DNA from: Maratus speciosus
Taxonomy: Eukaryota > Arthropoda > Arachnida > Araneae > Salticidae
Direction: 5' to 3'
Assembly: GCA_963932465.1 (NCBI GenBank)
Contig: OZ010789.1
Coordinates: 593,227,581-593,291,580, forward strand
DNA length: 64,000 nt
Shown: positions 22,675 through 35,519 of the stretch, in pieces
Position numbering within the stretch: position 1 is the stretch's first letter
Layout: every line of letters starts with the position of its first letter
The notes under the pieces: model-generated
Database searches by the model: none
The model's input: the letters and a program-made list of their open reading frames with translations, nothing else
Told to the model about the DNA's origin: nothing
Translations under genes and position numbers: made by a program

Positions 22675-25499
22675 TATTTTTATATTATATGTATGCACCT
22701 TAAATTAATTTTTGTACAATTATTTGTGCTTTTATATGTATTTTAATTATCCAACTTCTTCTTTAACTGAAAAAGGGAGCAACACAAAGTTTCCTTTCTT
22801 TACTTGCAAACATACTGCAGGAATAACAACCTATTATCTGCCATTCGATGCTGTTCGCCGTCCGCCTGCGCTTATCACGCGCTTCTGCGCAACTACATAG
22901 GTCAGTCCTTTTCAGAAGTAAGTGTTGTTACTATTGCATCGTACTCAATCTTTAGATATAGTTGATGGCGCACTAAAAAAAAAATAAACGAAATTATAAC
23001 GACTGTTCATCTGTAATTTCATATATACTGATATAAATATAATTATTTAATATCAAACATTTTTTGACAGTTAAAAAACTATTAAATAGTTTTCTTGTAT
23101 ACAAAAATATTCATTAAATTCTACACATGACTTTAAAAAAAAATCTTTCAAATGTCTTATTCTTTTGTTTTCTCTTTCTATTCTCATAATGAATGCAAAT
23201 TGATAAAATTTAAATGACATAAGTCGATTTCTTGAGCAAATAATCTCCCATAAAAAACAAAAACAAATAACGAATTCAATTGTATAACATTCGTCGTAGA
23301 GGTAATTTGGAATACAAACTCAATGGAAAAGTTTACACTTAGGGGATTTAATCTCAGAACAAAATATTATATCCTATCTAATCTAAGCGCTTTCGCTAAG
23401 TTATTAACGTTAAACAAATAATACGGTAGAATTGCAAAATTTATGTTGTAAAGGCTTATAAAATTGAAAAGTAGTAGGATGTAAATCGATTAAATTATAA
23501 ATTGTTAACACATATGATAAATATTTTATGAAGTTTTTAGTTTTTTATATTAAATCTAGGATATTTAAATCCGCTGTTAAAAATTGAAAATAAGGTTTAT
23601 TATCTACTTTAGGTAATTATAACAGTTATTAAAGAAGTACAAATGTTAATATGTTTTTTATCTACTTTAGGTAATTATAAGTTATTAATGAAGTACAAAG
23701 GTAAATATATTTTTGTATGCTATATGCAATTACGTATTTGAAATTCATGTTTCTGCAATTGATGACATTACCTTTAAAGTAAATAGTCACATTTCTTCGT
23801 TTGTCTTTCTTGAAATTTTCGCAAACCACACGAAATCAAAATTTGGTTACTAAATTTTTTGCTAGCAAATCACTTCTGAAAGAGAAGAAAAATACAAGCT
23901 TCGATGGAAGAAGCTCTCAATCAGGTGACGTGCAATGATTTGTCGAAAGAAAGGCATAGTTTAGCAGTTGAAGAGCCACTATATTACTCACTTATTTTCG
24001 TTCAATTCTAATGCTGTGTGTTTTGCCGTCGAAATATTAAAGGGCCATCACTTGTATATGGGCCATGATAGGTAGTTTTACCCTAATTTATTAAATTTCG
24101 AATGTTAAAAAAGTGTATTAACTCTCTAATAATTGCACTCTATTTTCTTACTGCTATTTTAACATAACTGTACCTCATTTCTAAATGCAACAATCTGCAT
24201 TACTACAAGCATTTATGTGTATCTAAGATGCGCAAAATCAATCTATTAAATTATTAACATTGAGACATTTTACAAACGAAGCTGAAATATATTTGAGAAG
24301 AAAAACTATAAATTACTATCCAACGTACGCTTTATTTCGAGATTTTAAACAAAGATGTAAAAATTTAAATCGCAAAATTAAAAGTTATACTCGACGTTTC
24401 GGTTTATGTTTAAAACAATCCACAGGAGCTATTTTCTAAATGACAAATAGACAAAAAAATTTTTACATGTTAAATAATTCAAGACATATCTAAACTGAAA
24501 AAAAGTAACAGAAATTTCATATATTGTTTAAAATATACTTAGTGGCGCCATCTCTTATCCAAAAATGAATTAAAACAAAATTACTGGAAATAAAATTGTT
24601 ATTCTTTCACAATACTTACCCAAACTTCTGGAATAGAACATGAAACATTATCAATACATATTCTTAGACTTAAAAAAATCTCTATAGAGTTGTTATTTAT
24701 TATTCTGAAGTATACGGATAATTTTAAATATACTTATATAATTACAATTTCTATTTATGTGTTTAATTTAGTTGCAAATGATTTAAAATAAGCAGATTTT
24801 GTGATTGATATCACATGATTAAAAATACATTCCAATTTTCTCATACATATTTTTTCATTGTATATTTTTAAAAAATCCCACTATGTAATTTAATATCCGA
24901 CTGAAATCCATTTGCATTAAAATAAATGTACTTTTTAAGTTATGTACTTAATTATATTTTGTATCAGTATTGTTTAATTAAAATCACACTAAATCGTATA
25001 TAAAAACTATTCTGAGGTGCTTATAAAAGACTAAAAAGAATCAACATAAATGTACGAAGTACCGAAAAAAAAATTTATCTTATATACTTCTACTGTAGTT
25101 TTCCCTAAAAAATATAAAGTTTCCTTTTTCTGTGATTAATACGCAACTAGTAAAATAGCCTTATAAAGACATTGGTAAAGAATAATGTTCTAAACAATCT
25201 GGCAACTTTTCAGCGTTTTACCAAAATTTTGTTAATCTCTTTTTTTTTAAATCTAATAATTAAAATGTCGTACCATAAATTATACTTGTTTTATGGAACA
25301 GTAAGGGCTGTATCTTAGCCACGCATTATCCAATTATTGACATTAATTTAAATAGTTCTTCTGCTTTACATTCAGAAAAAGTATTACTCACCCGTATATC
25401 TTTTATTTATTTTAAATATTAACCGCTTGAAAATCAAACGAAATGATAATCGAAAGCAATTGTTTGCTAGTTGTAATTAAGTTAAATATAAAATTACTT
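22675..25499. other. Mostly gene-free stretch with minor repeats
   Basis: A GC-richer patch at 22825-22975 shows no recognisable element. A 58-bp tandem duplication lies at 23601-23716 (TATCTACTTTAGGTAATTAT twice). At 24043-24092 a solitary end (GGGCCATGATAGG then TTTTACCCTAA) resembles the right end of the pogo-like element at 14181-14208. The rest is AT-rich with no supported gene. Confidence 0.5.
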
Positions 25500-25912
25500 C
25501 ATTTTAAAGGTACATTTAAATATTATACAGACATACATACAATAAATAATATAAACCGAACTGGAGTAAAAAATTAGCCAGAGCCAGGAATAGAACCTGG
25601 GACCACTGCCTATTAGGCTGTTGCTCAACCACTGACCCATTCGGGCCGATACCTGTCTCTGCAATTTTTCACTAATAAAATTTGTTCTGTACGTCAATTA
25701 ATGTGTCTTAAATGAGGCTTTAAAATAAAATATTTATTAGTGAAAAATTGCAGACCCAGGTATCGGCCGTATTGAGTCAGTGGTTGAGCAACAGCCTAAT
25801 AGGCTGTGGTCCCAGGTTCTATTCCTGGCTCTGGCTAATTTTTTACTCCAGTTGGATTTATTGTATTTATTGTAGGTATGTCTCTATAATATTCATATAT
25901 ACCTTTAAAAGT
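25500..25912. mobile_element. Near-perfect palindrome made of two tRNA-derived SINE units
   Basis: Arms 25500-25690 and 25733-25912 are inverted copies with few mismatches, around a spacer of about 42 bp. Each arm holds a tRNA-like unit: an A-box-like region GTCAGTGGTTGAGCAACAGC and a B-box-like GGTTCTATTCC, followed by GGCTCTGGCTAATTTTTTAC. The left unit is on the minus strand and the right on the plus strand, head to head. Transcription of either unit would give a long hairpin RNA; this is an inference. Confidence 0.75.
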
Positions 25913-26959
25913 TGAATGCAGGGGATAATTATGTGTGTTTTATTAAATTGATTTTAATTTAAATATATAATTTTTAATATTGCAATTCAGATTGATTTTG
26001 CATTCCCAAAGGTGCAAACTCATAAATATCGAAAAATCGATTTTTGCCAAGTTCAACGATTAACCTTTAACCAAATGAAGATTTTTATTTAAATTCTTTC
26101 TTTTTTCATCATAATAAAGATGAAATTTATAAGATTAAAATTTAAGTTTTACTTCATGTGGTCAAGATTTTTTTTTTTTTTTGCATTCATACTTTTGTCG
26201 ATTCTACACACAATTATATAAACAAGGGACTGTCAAAATTAGAAGTGAATAGTGTTAGTAGTTTTTAAGTAATCGTGCTCAACAATTGCGCTTTTGTGAA
26301 AATAGATTTTTGTTTGAATTATAGTACGATTAATATTACATTTATCGCTTAGATAAAATCGTCTATTCCATTGCATAAAATAGTCAATTTTCAGTTGAAA
26401 AAAAATTAAAACTGCTTATTGCAAAAAGATTTTTAAAAATTTATGACAATGTGCAACATCTTAAATATATTAATACATAAACCATATATCACATCGAGGC
26501 ATTTTATAATTTAGAAAAAAATACAATAAAAATGTTTAGTTTATTATGAGCAAATATTTCAAAATTTATTGTTCGTGTGACTGTAACTCATTGCCGATGA
26601 AAAATGTAATCATTTCTTTAAATGTTGTAACTTTGTACCGTTTTATACAAAATAGAATTCTACATTAAAGTCAAAAACATTTTTCTTTCATTTTTATTCT
26701 TAAAAAAATAATTTCTAAATAATTATTTTAACAATAATTTGGACACACAGTAAACAGTAAAATTTTGCATTTCAGATTAATTCATTTGAAGATTTTGTTT
26801 TCTCATATATATAATACATTAAATTTGAAAAATATTTATAAACTGCTTAAATAGGGACATAAAAATCTCAACAAAATGATATAAATCATAAAAAAAAACT
26901 ATATGTAAACACATGTAAACATATTTATCAATAATTTTACAAACATATATACTACTTTA
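25913..26959. other. Gene-free stretch
   Basis: AT-rich, no supported feature. Confidence 0.5.
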
Positions 26960-27200
26960 CCAAACAAATATTCGGAATTTATACGCAGTTGATGAATCTA
27001 CTCAGCTGCTATTGGTAAAGATTAGTTTCAAACCCATCTGGCCACTTCTGAGGACTTTATCGAGAATTTTCCTCTTTAAGATATATAATAAACAAAACAT
27101 TATTGCACAAATTATACCTCTTTTATGGGTCTGTGAAATAATGTATGTTCGTCACGTATTCTTTCATTATTTACGTTTGTCCAAATAGCTTTTACTGTAG
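26960..27200 (+). repeat. Dispersed repeat family 1, copy B
   Basis: Aligns with 178-425 and 61284-61530. It shares AACAAATATT at the left, CAGCTGCTATTGGTAAAG, AACCCATCTGGCCACTTCT, TATATAATAAACAAAACATT, ACAAATTATACCTCTTTTAT and TATTTACGTTTGTCCAAATA. Confidence 0.6.
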
Positions 27201-27255
27201 GGCTAAAAATATATATTATTTCACTTTTCACGTAGTACACAAACCTGCGATTGTT

Positions 27256-27740
27256 GTGTCTTTTAACATTTATTAATTGATTTTTATGTATTTTTTAGCT
27301 CTGAATCCGAAATTGACCTTATTTTTTAACCACCACTTCACGATTTTTCACAAATCGCACATTTCAAACATAAAAAAGTTAGCCAAAATCTAATACTATA
27401 AAATGGATGTGATGGTTGAGTTTTTAAACTTTTCATGATTGATTTCCATGCATTTCTTAACGCTAAATCCGAAAATGACCTTTGTTTTTAACAAACACGT
27501 CAGGACTTTTTCGTAAATCGCACATATCAAAGATAAAAAAGTAAAAAGAAATAGCAAAAATCTCATACTATGAAATAAATGTGATTGTTGTGTTTTTTAA
27601 CTTGTGATAATTGATTTTTTTTGTATTGTTAATCGCTGAATCCGAAAATGACCTTCAGTTTTCACCATCACGTCCGAAATTTTCCAAATCGTGAATTTCA
27701 AAGTTAAAAAGTAAAAGAATTGAAAAAATCTGTCAAAGCA
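27256..27740 (+). repeat. Three-copy tandem repeat, unit about 162-173 bp
   Basis: The phrase GAATCCGAAAATGACCTT (with minor changes) occurs at 27303, 27465 and 27638. Each is preceded by TGATTGATTTTTATGTATT-like sequence and followed by a CGTCAGGACTTTTTC-like stretch, AAATCGCACATTTC and AAAAAAGT. Spacings are 162 and 173 bp, and the copies have diverged. A fourth copy lies inverted at 28040-28200. Confidence 0.75.
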
Positions 27741-28039
27741 ATTTGCCAAAGCCTTAAAAAAAGGAAGCAAATGTTTTAAAAATATCTGCGACAAATTCCC
27801 AGCGTTATCAACCGCGAAAATAAAAGAAGACACCGAGAGTGAACCCCATAGAAAATATAGGGCCGAGGCTAGGAAAAGCGCGTGTCAGAGCATGAACGGT
27901 TTAAAGAAAGTTCCGCACATGAAATAAAATTGTAAGGGTTATACACATGTTAAAGAGTAAAAATACATAGTGTACTTCCGAAGATCAATAAATTTTGGAA
28001 AAAAAAAAGTTTTACGTCTATTTTATACCAACAAATTTT

Positions 28040-28200
28040 CGCAATATTTCGACTTTTTAAAAATTTAAAAATTTGCGATTCCAGAAAATACTGAACTGGT
28101 GGTAAAAAATGACGGTCATTGTCGGATTCAGCGCTACAAAATACATCAGAATCAATTATAAAAAGCTAAAATACATGACACAATCCACATTTTACAGACT
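28040..28200 (-). repeat. Inverted fourth copy of the 27.3 kb tandem repeat
   Basis: On the minus strand it reads TTTTATAATTGATTCTGATG, TAGCGCTGAATCCGACAATG and TTTTACCACCAGTTCAG, collinear with the three units at 27256-27740. It ends exactly where the CACTGTAAAA element begins at 28202. Confidence 0.7.
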
Positions 28201-28201
28201 A

Positions 28202-30243
28202 CACTGTAAAAAAAAAATTCCGTTAAAAACGGAAATAGTACTGGCAATCCAGACGCCGTATTAGACTATTTCCGTATTTTAACGGGAAAAAAAATTCCGT
28301 AAATTCCAGAAAATTTTCCGTTTTTTCACATTTTTTCTCATATATCCGTATTAAAAATTTTTTGTTTCAAAGGCAATAAAAATCATATAACTTTTCGAGA
28401 AACTTACAGTTTTATGAATTTCAATGGACACGCTTATCAAGGTACCGTATCTCTAATTTCTTCAAATAACAGTAATGAAACAACACTTACCTAGGGTGGG
28501 ATCGAACTAGGGAACCTGTCCTTTCCAGATTAGCGCTCTTATCCACTATGCCATGAGGACACGAGTTACATTTCCAAATATCGTTACTTATTTCAGATTC
28601 TTTTTATGAAGTAAAGGCACGATGTTAAACAAGGAACCTATTTTCGTCGGAGATATTTTTCAATTGAGTGTACAATTCTAAATATTTCCATAAGTTTTAA
28701 AATTTAGCTTTTTAATTTCGTGCTTTATAAAAAGAAAAAAAAATAGTCTTTAAAATATTACGTGCATGAAAGAATGTATTATAAGGAATAATTGCTTCTT
28801 TTTTGCAAGATTTTAAAACTTTTATTGTACTATTATTTTTATTTATTTATTTGTATATACATCTATAATTTCATTATTATATTTGAGATATGTTTTAAGT
28901 TTTATGTGCGAATCCGTGAAAGTTTTTTGTGCGAAGTGAATAGATTAAAAAATATTAAAATTAAAAATAGAGTTTTTAATTTTTTTAATAGATAATAATA
29001 AGTACTATTTTAAAATCATTATGAAAAATAAACTGTAACATTTCCTTCACAACTGTCTGAAGCTTAAAAAGAATTAATAAAATTTATTTAAATATCAGAT
29101 TATTTTTTTTTTAAATATTGTAAAACAATTTTTAAAAATTTTTTTAAACTTTTTATTTAAAAAGAAAGAAAGAAAGAAAAATACTACAGTGTTAAAATAC
29201 TATATAGTTTAAATGTGCATGCATACATGGCGCCAAAACGTTTAGCGGTTTTACTTGAAAACCTACGTAAAACCGACACATTGGGAAATCATTGGATATA
29301 TTTTCAATATAGAGCCACATTTAGCCAATATTGGAGTTTCATTGAAAATAATATCACTGTAAGACAAGCCACCCCCCCCCCCCCCCCAATCCCCGTTCAA
29401 CAATATGAATCTCTCTGGCTCTTTAAAGCTCTACTCAAATCAAAAATAGATAATTACTGATACATCCGTGAAGATATTTTTAATCTCAAGAAATTTGCAA
29501 GTGCACGTATTCTGAAACTATGTGATTAAAAAATGTTTTCCATATTTCAATAAAAGCAAAGAATCTTTCCAAAAATTCCATAAAAGTTGGCATTTTAAAC
29601 AAAATTTACGGACGCGAATGCTAATTGCTCACTCCATGACGACATTTCTGTGGCTTTCAAGTCCTAAGTATTTGCTTAAAATGCTAACTTGACAACATTT
29701 CTGAATCATTCTTTGCATTTATAAGAAAATGGAAAATGCTTCCATTTCTTGGTATCTGAATGATATATATATATATACATTTACGAATACTAGTGCAAAT
29801 TTTTTGTATTTATGAATGAAAATGAATTCGCGAAAGTATCAGAAAAATCGTCAGTTTTAATTTGGGAATAGCCTACAATAAAAAAAAAATGATCATGAAA
29901 TAGTGTGACATCCACCCTTCCCCCCCCCCAAAAAAGAGGCATAATCCCCCCCCCCCCCTTCCTCTAAATTAAGGGTTGGATCCGTCCTTGCATACAGCAA
30001 TTAATTCCTTCACTTTCTAAACATGTCAGTTATTTCTTAACATCATTTACGGAAATTGTACTGTTTTGAAAGCGATACAGAAACATTCCGTTAAATTTAC
30101 GGAAGACTTACTAGATTTATACGGATTTATAATCTCATAACGTCAATTACGAAAATTGTACTGTTTTTTTTTAAAAAGAGGAAACTATTCCGTAAAATTT
30201 AACGGAAAAGTTTGTGTATATTGACGGATTTCTTTTTACAGTT
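28202..30243. mobile_element. CACTGTAAAA-ended element or composite (about 2.0 kb)
   Basis: Left end CACTGTAAAAAAAAAATTCC with TA outside (28200-28201); right end TTTTTACAGTT followed by TA (30244-30245). Both ends carry TTCCGTTAAA and ACGGAAATAGT-like motifs in inverse orientation (28219 and 30186-30212; also 30095 and 30140). The interior has no transposase frame but contains a tRNA-like unit (28490-28563) and two C-rich runs (about 29372-29389 and 29920-29960). It may be one element enlarged by insertions, or two separate ends. Confidence 0.4.
28490..28563 (-). mobile_element. tRNA-like unit, probably a SINE head
   Basis: On the minus strand: TGTCCTCATGGCATAGTGGATAAG-like start with an A box (TGGCATAGTGGATAAGAGC), then CGCTAATCTGGAAAGGAC where the anticodon arm would lie, then a B box GTTCGATCCC. 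The acceptor strands do not pair, so it is not a functional tRNA gene. Confidence 0.5.
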
Positions 30244-30359
30244 TAGTGTTATTTATGTTGTACATTAGCAACTTGAACACTAATATTGTCTATCACATAA
30301 TATATTTTTCTTTTGTTTCCATTAGAGTTTCGAGTTGTTTATTTCATTTAAAATTACCA

Positions 30360-30585
30360 TTTGGACACTTTACTACTAAAAAGTTCTTCCGGTCAGTGCC
30401 GGGAAGAAAGGGTAGCTTCATATTCTATGTTTTTAAAAATACTGCTTATTTTACACTAATACACGAAACTAAAATTAGTGAAACCTGATTATAGGACATC
30501 CAACACAGATTTCGCCAATACTGATTTTGAATGAGTGAATTTCGCCAAATTACTTAGCTATACGCAGGTTAGCTCCATTTAGTGC
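30360..30585 (+). repeat. Dispersed repeat family 2, copy A
   Basis: Aligns with 61718-61915 in the same orientation: ACTAAAAAGTTCTTCCGGTC, GGTAGCTTCATATTC, ACTGCTTATTTTACAC, then GATTTTGAATGAGTGAATTT, CGCCAAATTA and GGTTAGCT. No open frame is conserved between the copies. Element type unknown. Confidence 0.5.
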
Positions 30586-30734
30586 AATTCTTGTTTGGTA
30601 GACAAAATTAGCCATATCTTGAAATGCCCCGCCATTTTAAAACAACATGATGGATGTGCTACTTGGCTAAAGCAAACAAATGACATTCAAACTCATTTTT
30701 AATACTTTCCAACAAAGTTTAAAAGTGTTTATGC

Positions 30735-30795
30735 ATTCGGTTTGTCTGTCTGTCTGTCTGTCCGTCTATCCGTCTGGCCGTCTGGCCGACTCTCC
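30735..30795. repeat. (TCTG)n-derived simple repeat
   Basis: TGTCTGTCTGTCTGTC passes into CCGTCTATCCGTCTGGCCG. On the minus strand this and the flanking sequence resemble the (GGACAC)n part of the block at 33363-34043, so it may belong to the same family in opposite orientation. Confidence 0.6.
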
Positions 30796-31671
30796 ACGTT
30801 CTAACTCCCGTAAATATACTCGGATTTGCATGCAATTGATAAAGGTTATTAAGGGTCACCAAAGCATGTCGGATATTGTGTATGAAGTATGTAGGATTAA
30901 TAGTTCATTTACAGGGGCACTCAAAAGTGTTTCATTACATTATGGTATATGGGGGAAATATCGTTTGTAGAGAATTTTAATAAGATTACGCTATTTCAAA
31001 TATATTGAAACGGATATAAATCGCTGAATTTTACTACGATTATGTATGTACTGGATATATATAATCGTAGTGTCCGGTTATATCGGTTGTGTATGTTATG
31101 TACAACAAGGCATTCAAATAATTTTTTACTCATTTACAGGGACACGCGAATGTAACCAGTTACAGTACTGATTTGAGTAATAATTGCTGGAGTGTGCATT
31201 TTAAATGTCGGTATGCGCTTTTAAATTTAACTAATTTTTGCATGTTACACGTTTTATATAAATTCTGTAAACTCATATACAGGACTGCACAAAAGTATTT
31301 ACGTACCATACTCCTTGTTAGAGAATGTTGCTGAAGGAGAATTTTCAACTAAAGTATATATGTATTTCTTAAGTGAACTAAATTTAGGCATGCATGTAGT
31401 TAATAGATACAAATCTGTATATCATATACAGAGCTGCTGAAAAAAATCGTATAATGTTTCGATTTAAGATGGGAACAGATGAAGTTGGGTTTCAAACGTG
31501 CTATGCGTTTTCATATGGTTTAATTAGTCATAACGTTTTAACTTATTAAACGGTGCAGATTTTTAACATTATTCTGAAAGTGTTGGAAAGCGTTTCATAA
31601 TCTATGCTAGACGCATTATGTTTTCTTACTTGTTTTAAATGTGTTTTTTTTTTCAGTTTAAATACTACTGA

Positions 31672-32215
31672 ACAGTACACTATATGCATTATGGTATATA
31701 TCTATCACACAAAGAATTAATAAAACAATTTTTTTGGACAAAAGTAAGGAATTTTCCTAAATATTCTAATCATTATGACAAACTTTTCAAAATGCCCCGT
31801 GCGCATTCCATATCAATTAAAATCCACAATACTTTTATACAAGTTTAGTTTATATATACAAATTAAAGTGTGCATATTTTTTTTTTAGATTAAATATGAT
31901 TGGAAAAATTAAAGGTAGTTAATTGCAGAATTATTTAACAAACTTGCTGAAAATTTAATAAAATTAAGAAGATATTTTCTTTTCTCACCTTTATATTCAA
32001 GTACAGAAAATTCGATGCAAATGCAAGTTTTATTTGTATATAGAAACCAAACCTACACAAAGATATTGGGGGTTTTAATTGATAAGGAATGCTCATGGGG
32101 CATTTTAAAATTTCTTCATAAAGCTTAAAATCAGGAAAACTCCTTATTTTTATGGCAGTTTTTTTTCTTAATTTCATATGTGATAAATCTAAGCCATAAT
32201 GCACATAGTGTGCCT
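31672..32215. mobile_element. Fold-back element with arms of about 210-225 bp
   Basis: 31672-31885 and 31990-32215 are inverted, diverged copies. Shared landmarks are ACACTATATGCATTATGG against CCATAATGCACATAGTGTG, AAAATGCCCCGTGCGCATTCC against GGAATGCTCATGGGGCATTTT, and ATATCAATTAAAA against TTTTAATTGATAAG. The minus-strand frame at 31935-32204 runs along the right arm and is not matched by a known domain. Target duplication is not readable. Confidence 0.7.
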
Positions 32216-33362
32216 TTGAATATTATTTAAAATGAAATGAAAAATATAATAATAAAATGACTTTCACGATCCGTTATGCCACTAATCATTCGAAGTATAC
32301 ACAATCGAATTTAAATAAACTAAGGAAAATAAATTCGATATTTCATTCATTGTTTACTATTTAAAAGGCTATATGAGGAACAATAGGTGCAGGCATTTTG
32401 GCCTTGATTATATATCTTCTCAATGATAAAGTGCTAAATGTGAATAATGACTGTTAGGAATGTTAGAAGCTGCTATTTTAAAATCGCAATTTAAATGTAT
32501 TACTGCATGAGGAAGATTTAATCTTCAAAGGTTTAATGAATCCTTCGAAAGGAATTTGACTTTGGAAATCTCTGAAATATTTTATGACAATGAGATTTAT
32601 TTCAGTGCGAAAGTATTATTAATTTATTAAGTAATGCGACAATTAAATAATTTCAATAATAACGGAAGTGTTTGCAATTCTTTTTATTAATTTTTAATAA
32701 TGTATTGTTCGTGAATTTCAAGTTACATTTAAAGAATGAAATACTTCTATTTTCATGATAATTTTATTTACAATTGCAAAAGAACAAAAAAATTACAAAA
32801 TGCTTTAAATGTGGAAAACATTTGAGGACAGAAGTTTCAAAACTCGCCTTATCCAAAAAATCAAATTTTGAGAAATCGCGAAAAACCTCTGTTTGCGTCC
32901 ATTGGTTTTCATTGCAAACTAAAGTTTTACAATGCCAGAAATACAGGATAAAATTAGTTTTCTTTTTGTAGATTGCAGTCTTTTTCCGATGCAGTTTAAC
33001 CAATTGAATAGAGCAATAGAGAAAACTTGAATTTTTGAAATTTTGGATAAGAGTAATTTTGAAACACACGTTCTTATTATTTAAATTAATTTAACTTTTG
33101 AGTTTATCAATAGAAAAGCTATTATAATAAAGTAATGAGAGTATTTTAAATTACTGTTGACTTATAAGTGATTAAATTGTAAAAAAAATGTGCACAAAAT
33201 TCCATTTAATTTTATTATGCAAACTACAATTCATATAAAACAAGTAAAATCATGCCTTATTCTAAAAACAACAAGTTGGATGAGCCAATCCCAAAACTTT
33301 CTTCTATCTCATGTCAATTTTTCATTTTAATTAGTTTAATTAATATTTTTATTAGAATTATT
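32216..33362. other. Gene-free stretch
   Basis: AT-rich. Overlapping short frames on both strands at 32764-33069 are low-complexity and lack a recognisable domain. Confidence 0.5.
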
Positions 33363-34043
33363 CATAACTTCATACACTTTTCGATGGTACAATATTGAAA
33401 ATTGCCCAAATATCGATATGACAGTGCCCTTTTCCGGCGGAATTTTTTCAAATTCAGGGAGGACCTTCTTGATATGGCCAAAAACATGCACAAAAAAATT
33501 GGTTCAATTCTATGCATAACTGCATACACTTTTCATTGGTACAATATTCAAAATGCACAAAAGTCGCACAAAAATCGCTATTACAGCGCCCCCTAACGGC
33601 GAATTTTTTTCCAAATTCAAGGAGGACGTTCTTGCCATGACCTAAACACAAAAAAATTCGTTCCATACTACGCACAACTTCATACCTTTTTCGATGGTAC
33701 AATATTCAAAATGCACAAAAATCGCAGAAAAATTGCTGTTACAGCACCTCCTACCGGCATATTTTTTCGAAATTCAGATAGGACCTGCTGCCATAGCCAA
33801 AAACCTTTAAAAAATTTTGGTTAAATTCTATGCATAACTTCATACAATTTTTGAAGGTACAATGGCCACACACGGACATACGGACACTCGGACACTCGGA
33901 CACACGAACAGACAAACATTTTGTATAAACATGTTTTTGTGATCTCTGACCTCTAAAACGTGTCAATCCGTCGAAAACCGAAAGTTGAAAAAAATTTCGA
34001 TTACAATACTTTCTTCTGTTGAAGATAGAAGAAAGTAAAAAAA
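33363..34043 (+). repeat. 157-bp tandem repeat block with simple-repeat tail and terminal hairpin
   Basis: Unit starts CATAACTTCATACACTTTTC, GATGGTACAATATTCAAAAT at 33363, 33515, 33673 and 33833 (spacings 152, 158, 160; the last unit is cut short). Each unit contains a segment like TACAGCGCCCCCTAACGGC and AATTCAGGGAGGACCTTCTT. The block passes into GGACACTCGGACAC repeats (33868-33905), a unique segment, and an 11-bp perfect hairpin (TACTTTCTTCT, 34007-34017; AGAAGAAAGTA, 34027-34037) followed by an A-run. I recall similar hairpin-plus-A tails as dispersed repeats in arthropod genomes, but cannot name the element. Confidence 0.75.
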
Positions 34044-35470
34044 AAAAAAAAGAATAACAATAATAACTGTAGGTGAACGACTGCTTTTTTTTTCTAAATG
34101 TTACTTTAATTTTAATTATACTACAATCGACGCTCAAGAAAAAAAAAAAAAATCTGCGTATCGCACACAAAACATTTAATTTTCGTTTTTATTCGATTCT
34201 TTTTATCGGCTTCTTTTATGCAATATATAAATGCTAATAATCAGTAAAAAAGGTCATCATCGAGAAAAAAAAAATCGAATAAAGTCAAAGTATTTCGTTC
34301 CTAAATTAACAACTGCATTTAATTATAGTAATTGTGACAATAGAATTATCTGGTCACGTTATAAATATATTTGTTAATCCTTCTTATACTGAATCTTGCA
34401 TTATTTCTGCAATAGGAAATTTTCGATATAATCAATTCATCAGAACTAGGTTTTGCTAAACACACTATTACACATGTATACAAGCCTGATGTATACTAAT
34501 TAATATAAATATCCCTCTATGTAGAACATAAATATGTACCAGTATTAATAAGGATATCTGCATTTATAACCCGTAATAACTAATATGTGACAAAATAAAT
34601 AGGTAGATAAATGTACCTAATAAGAAGATTTCATTAATATGAAGAACATTCCTCGTTCTCTTACTAATATTCTGTTTAAATGAAGGAGTAAATATAGATT
34701 AATATGTTACATCTGCTATACCGCACTTATAAACATGTTTTTTGAGAAATATAAAATAATATACTATTCAAATAAATATATTATAGTCCAACAGAGTATG
34801 ATGTGACAATGGAGACATCTGCAAATGTTCCATTTTCACGAGTGCAACGTTAAAGTAGGGGTGGAGACAAATGACTTGAATAGCAGGAGGGTATGTTGCA
34901 TGTACACAATTATATTCTTCCTAAATGATTATAATTAAAAGGTTCTCTAGTTGGTAAATTTAAGTATATCCAATATATCTTTAAATAAATTGTTTGTTTA
35001 AAACTAGTCGTTGGTGATTTATTTATAAAAGAAATTATCAAGCATGAAAGTTTAGCAATCAGTATCACAGGCAGATGGCTTATTTTAACGAATTTAATTT
35101 GTTTCATTATTATCTGCGTTTGATTTAGAGACAACTTGTATCAAATGCGACCTCTTTCATGTTTAAAATTACAATGTATTTTGAACTTTCACGTAGTGTT
35201 CCATTTTTAATTGGAATTAAAAAATCACTAGATTATCTACCTTCTAAGATATTTTCTGCACTTATTAATAGCCATTATGAAGCATTATAAAATTTAAGAA
35301 AAATGTGGAAACGTATTCTAACTATGTTAAAGAAAGAAAACAATAAAAAATCCTGAACCAGGCGTAGTTTATGAAACACTTACAAAAACTAAAAGAATAT
35401 TATTAAGAAATTTATTTTTCCTATAATGAAATGATGTATCTAAATAAGCATTTACGAAAAAATAAACTGC

Positions 35471-35519
<49 letters not shown>

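Noticed and set aside
28490..28563. Functional tRNA gene
   Set aside because: Only A and B boxes are good; no acceptor pairing.
33868..33905. CRISPR-like array in the GGACACTC repeats
   Set aside because: Units are contiguous short simple repeats without spacers, in eukaryotic DNA.
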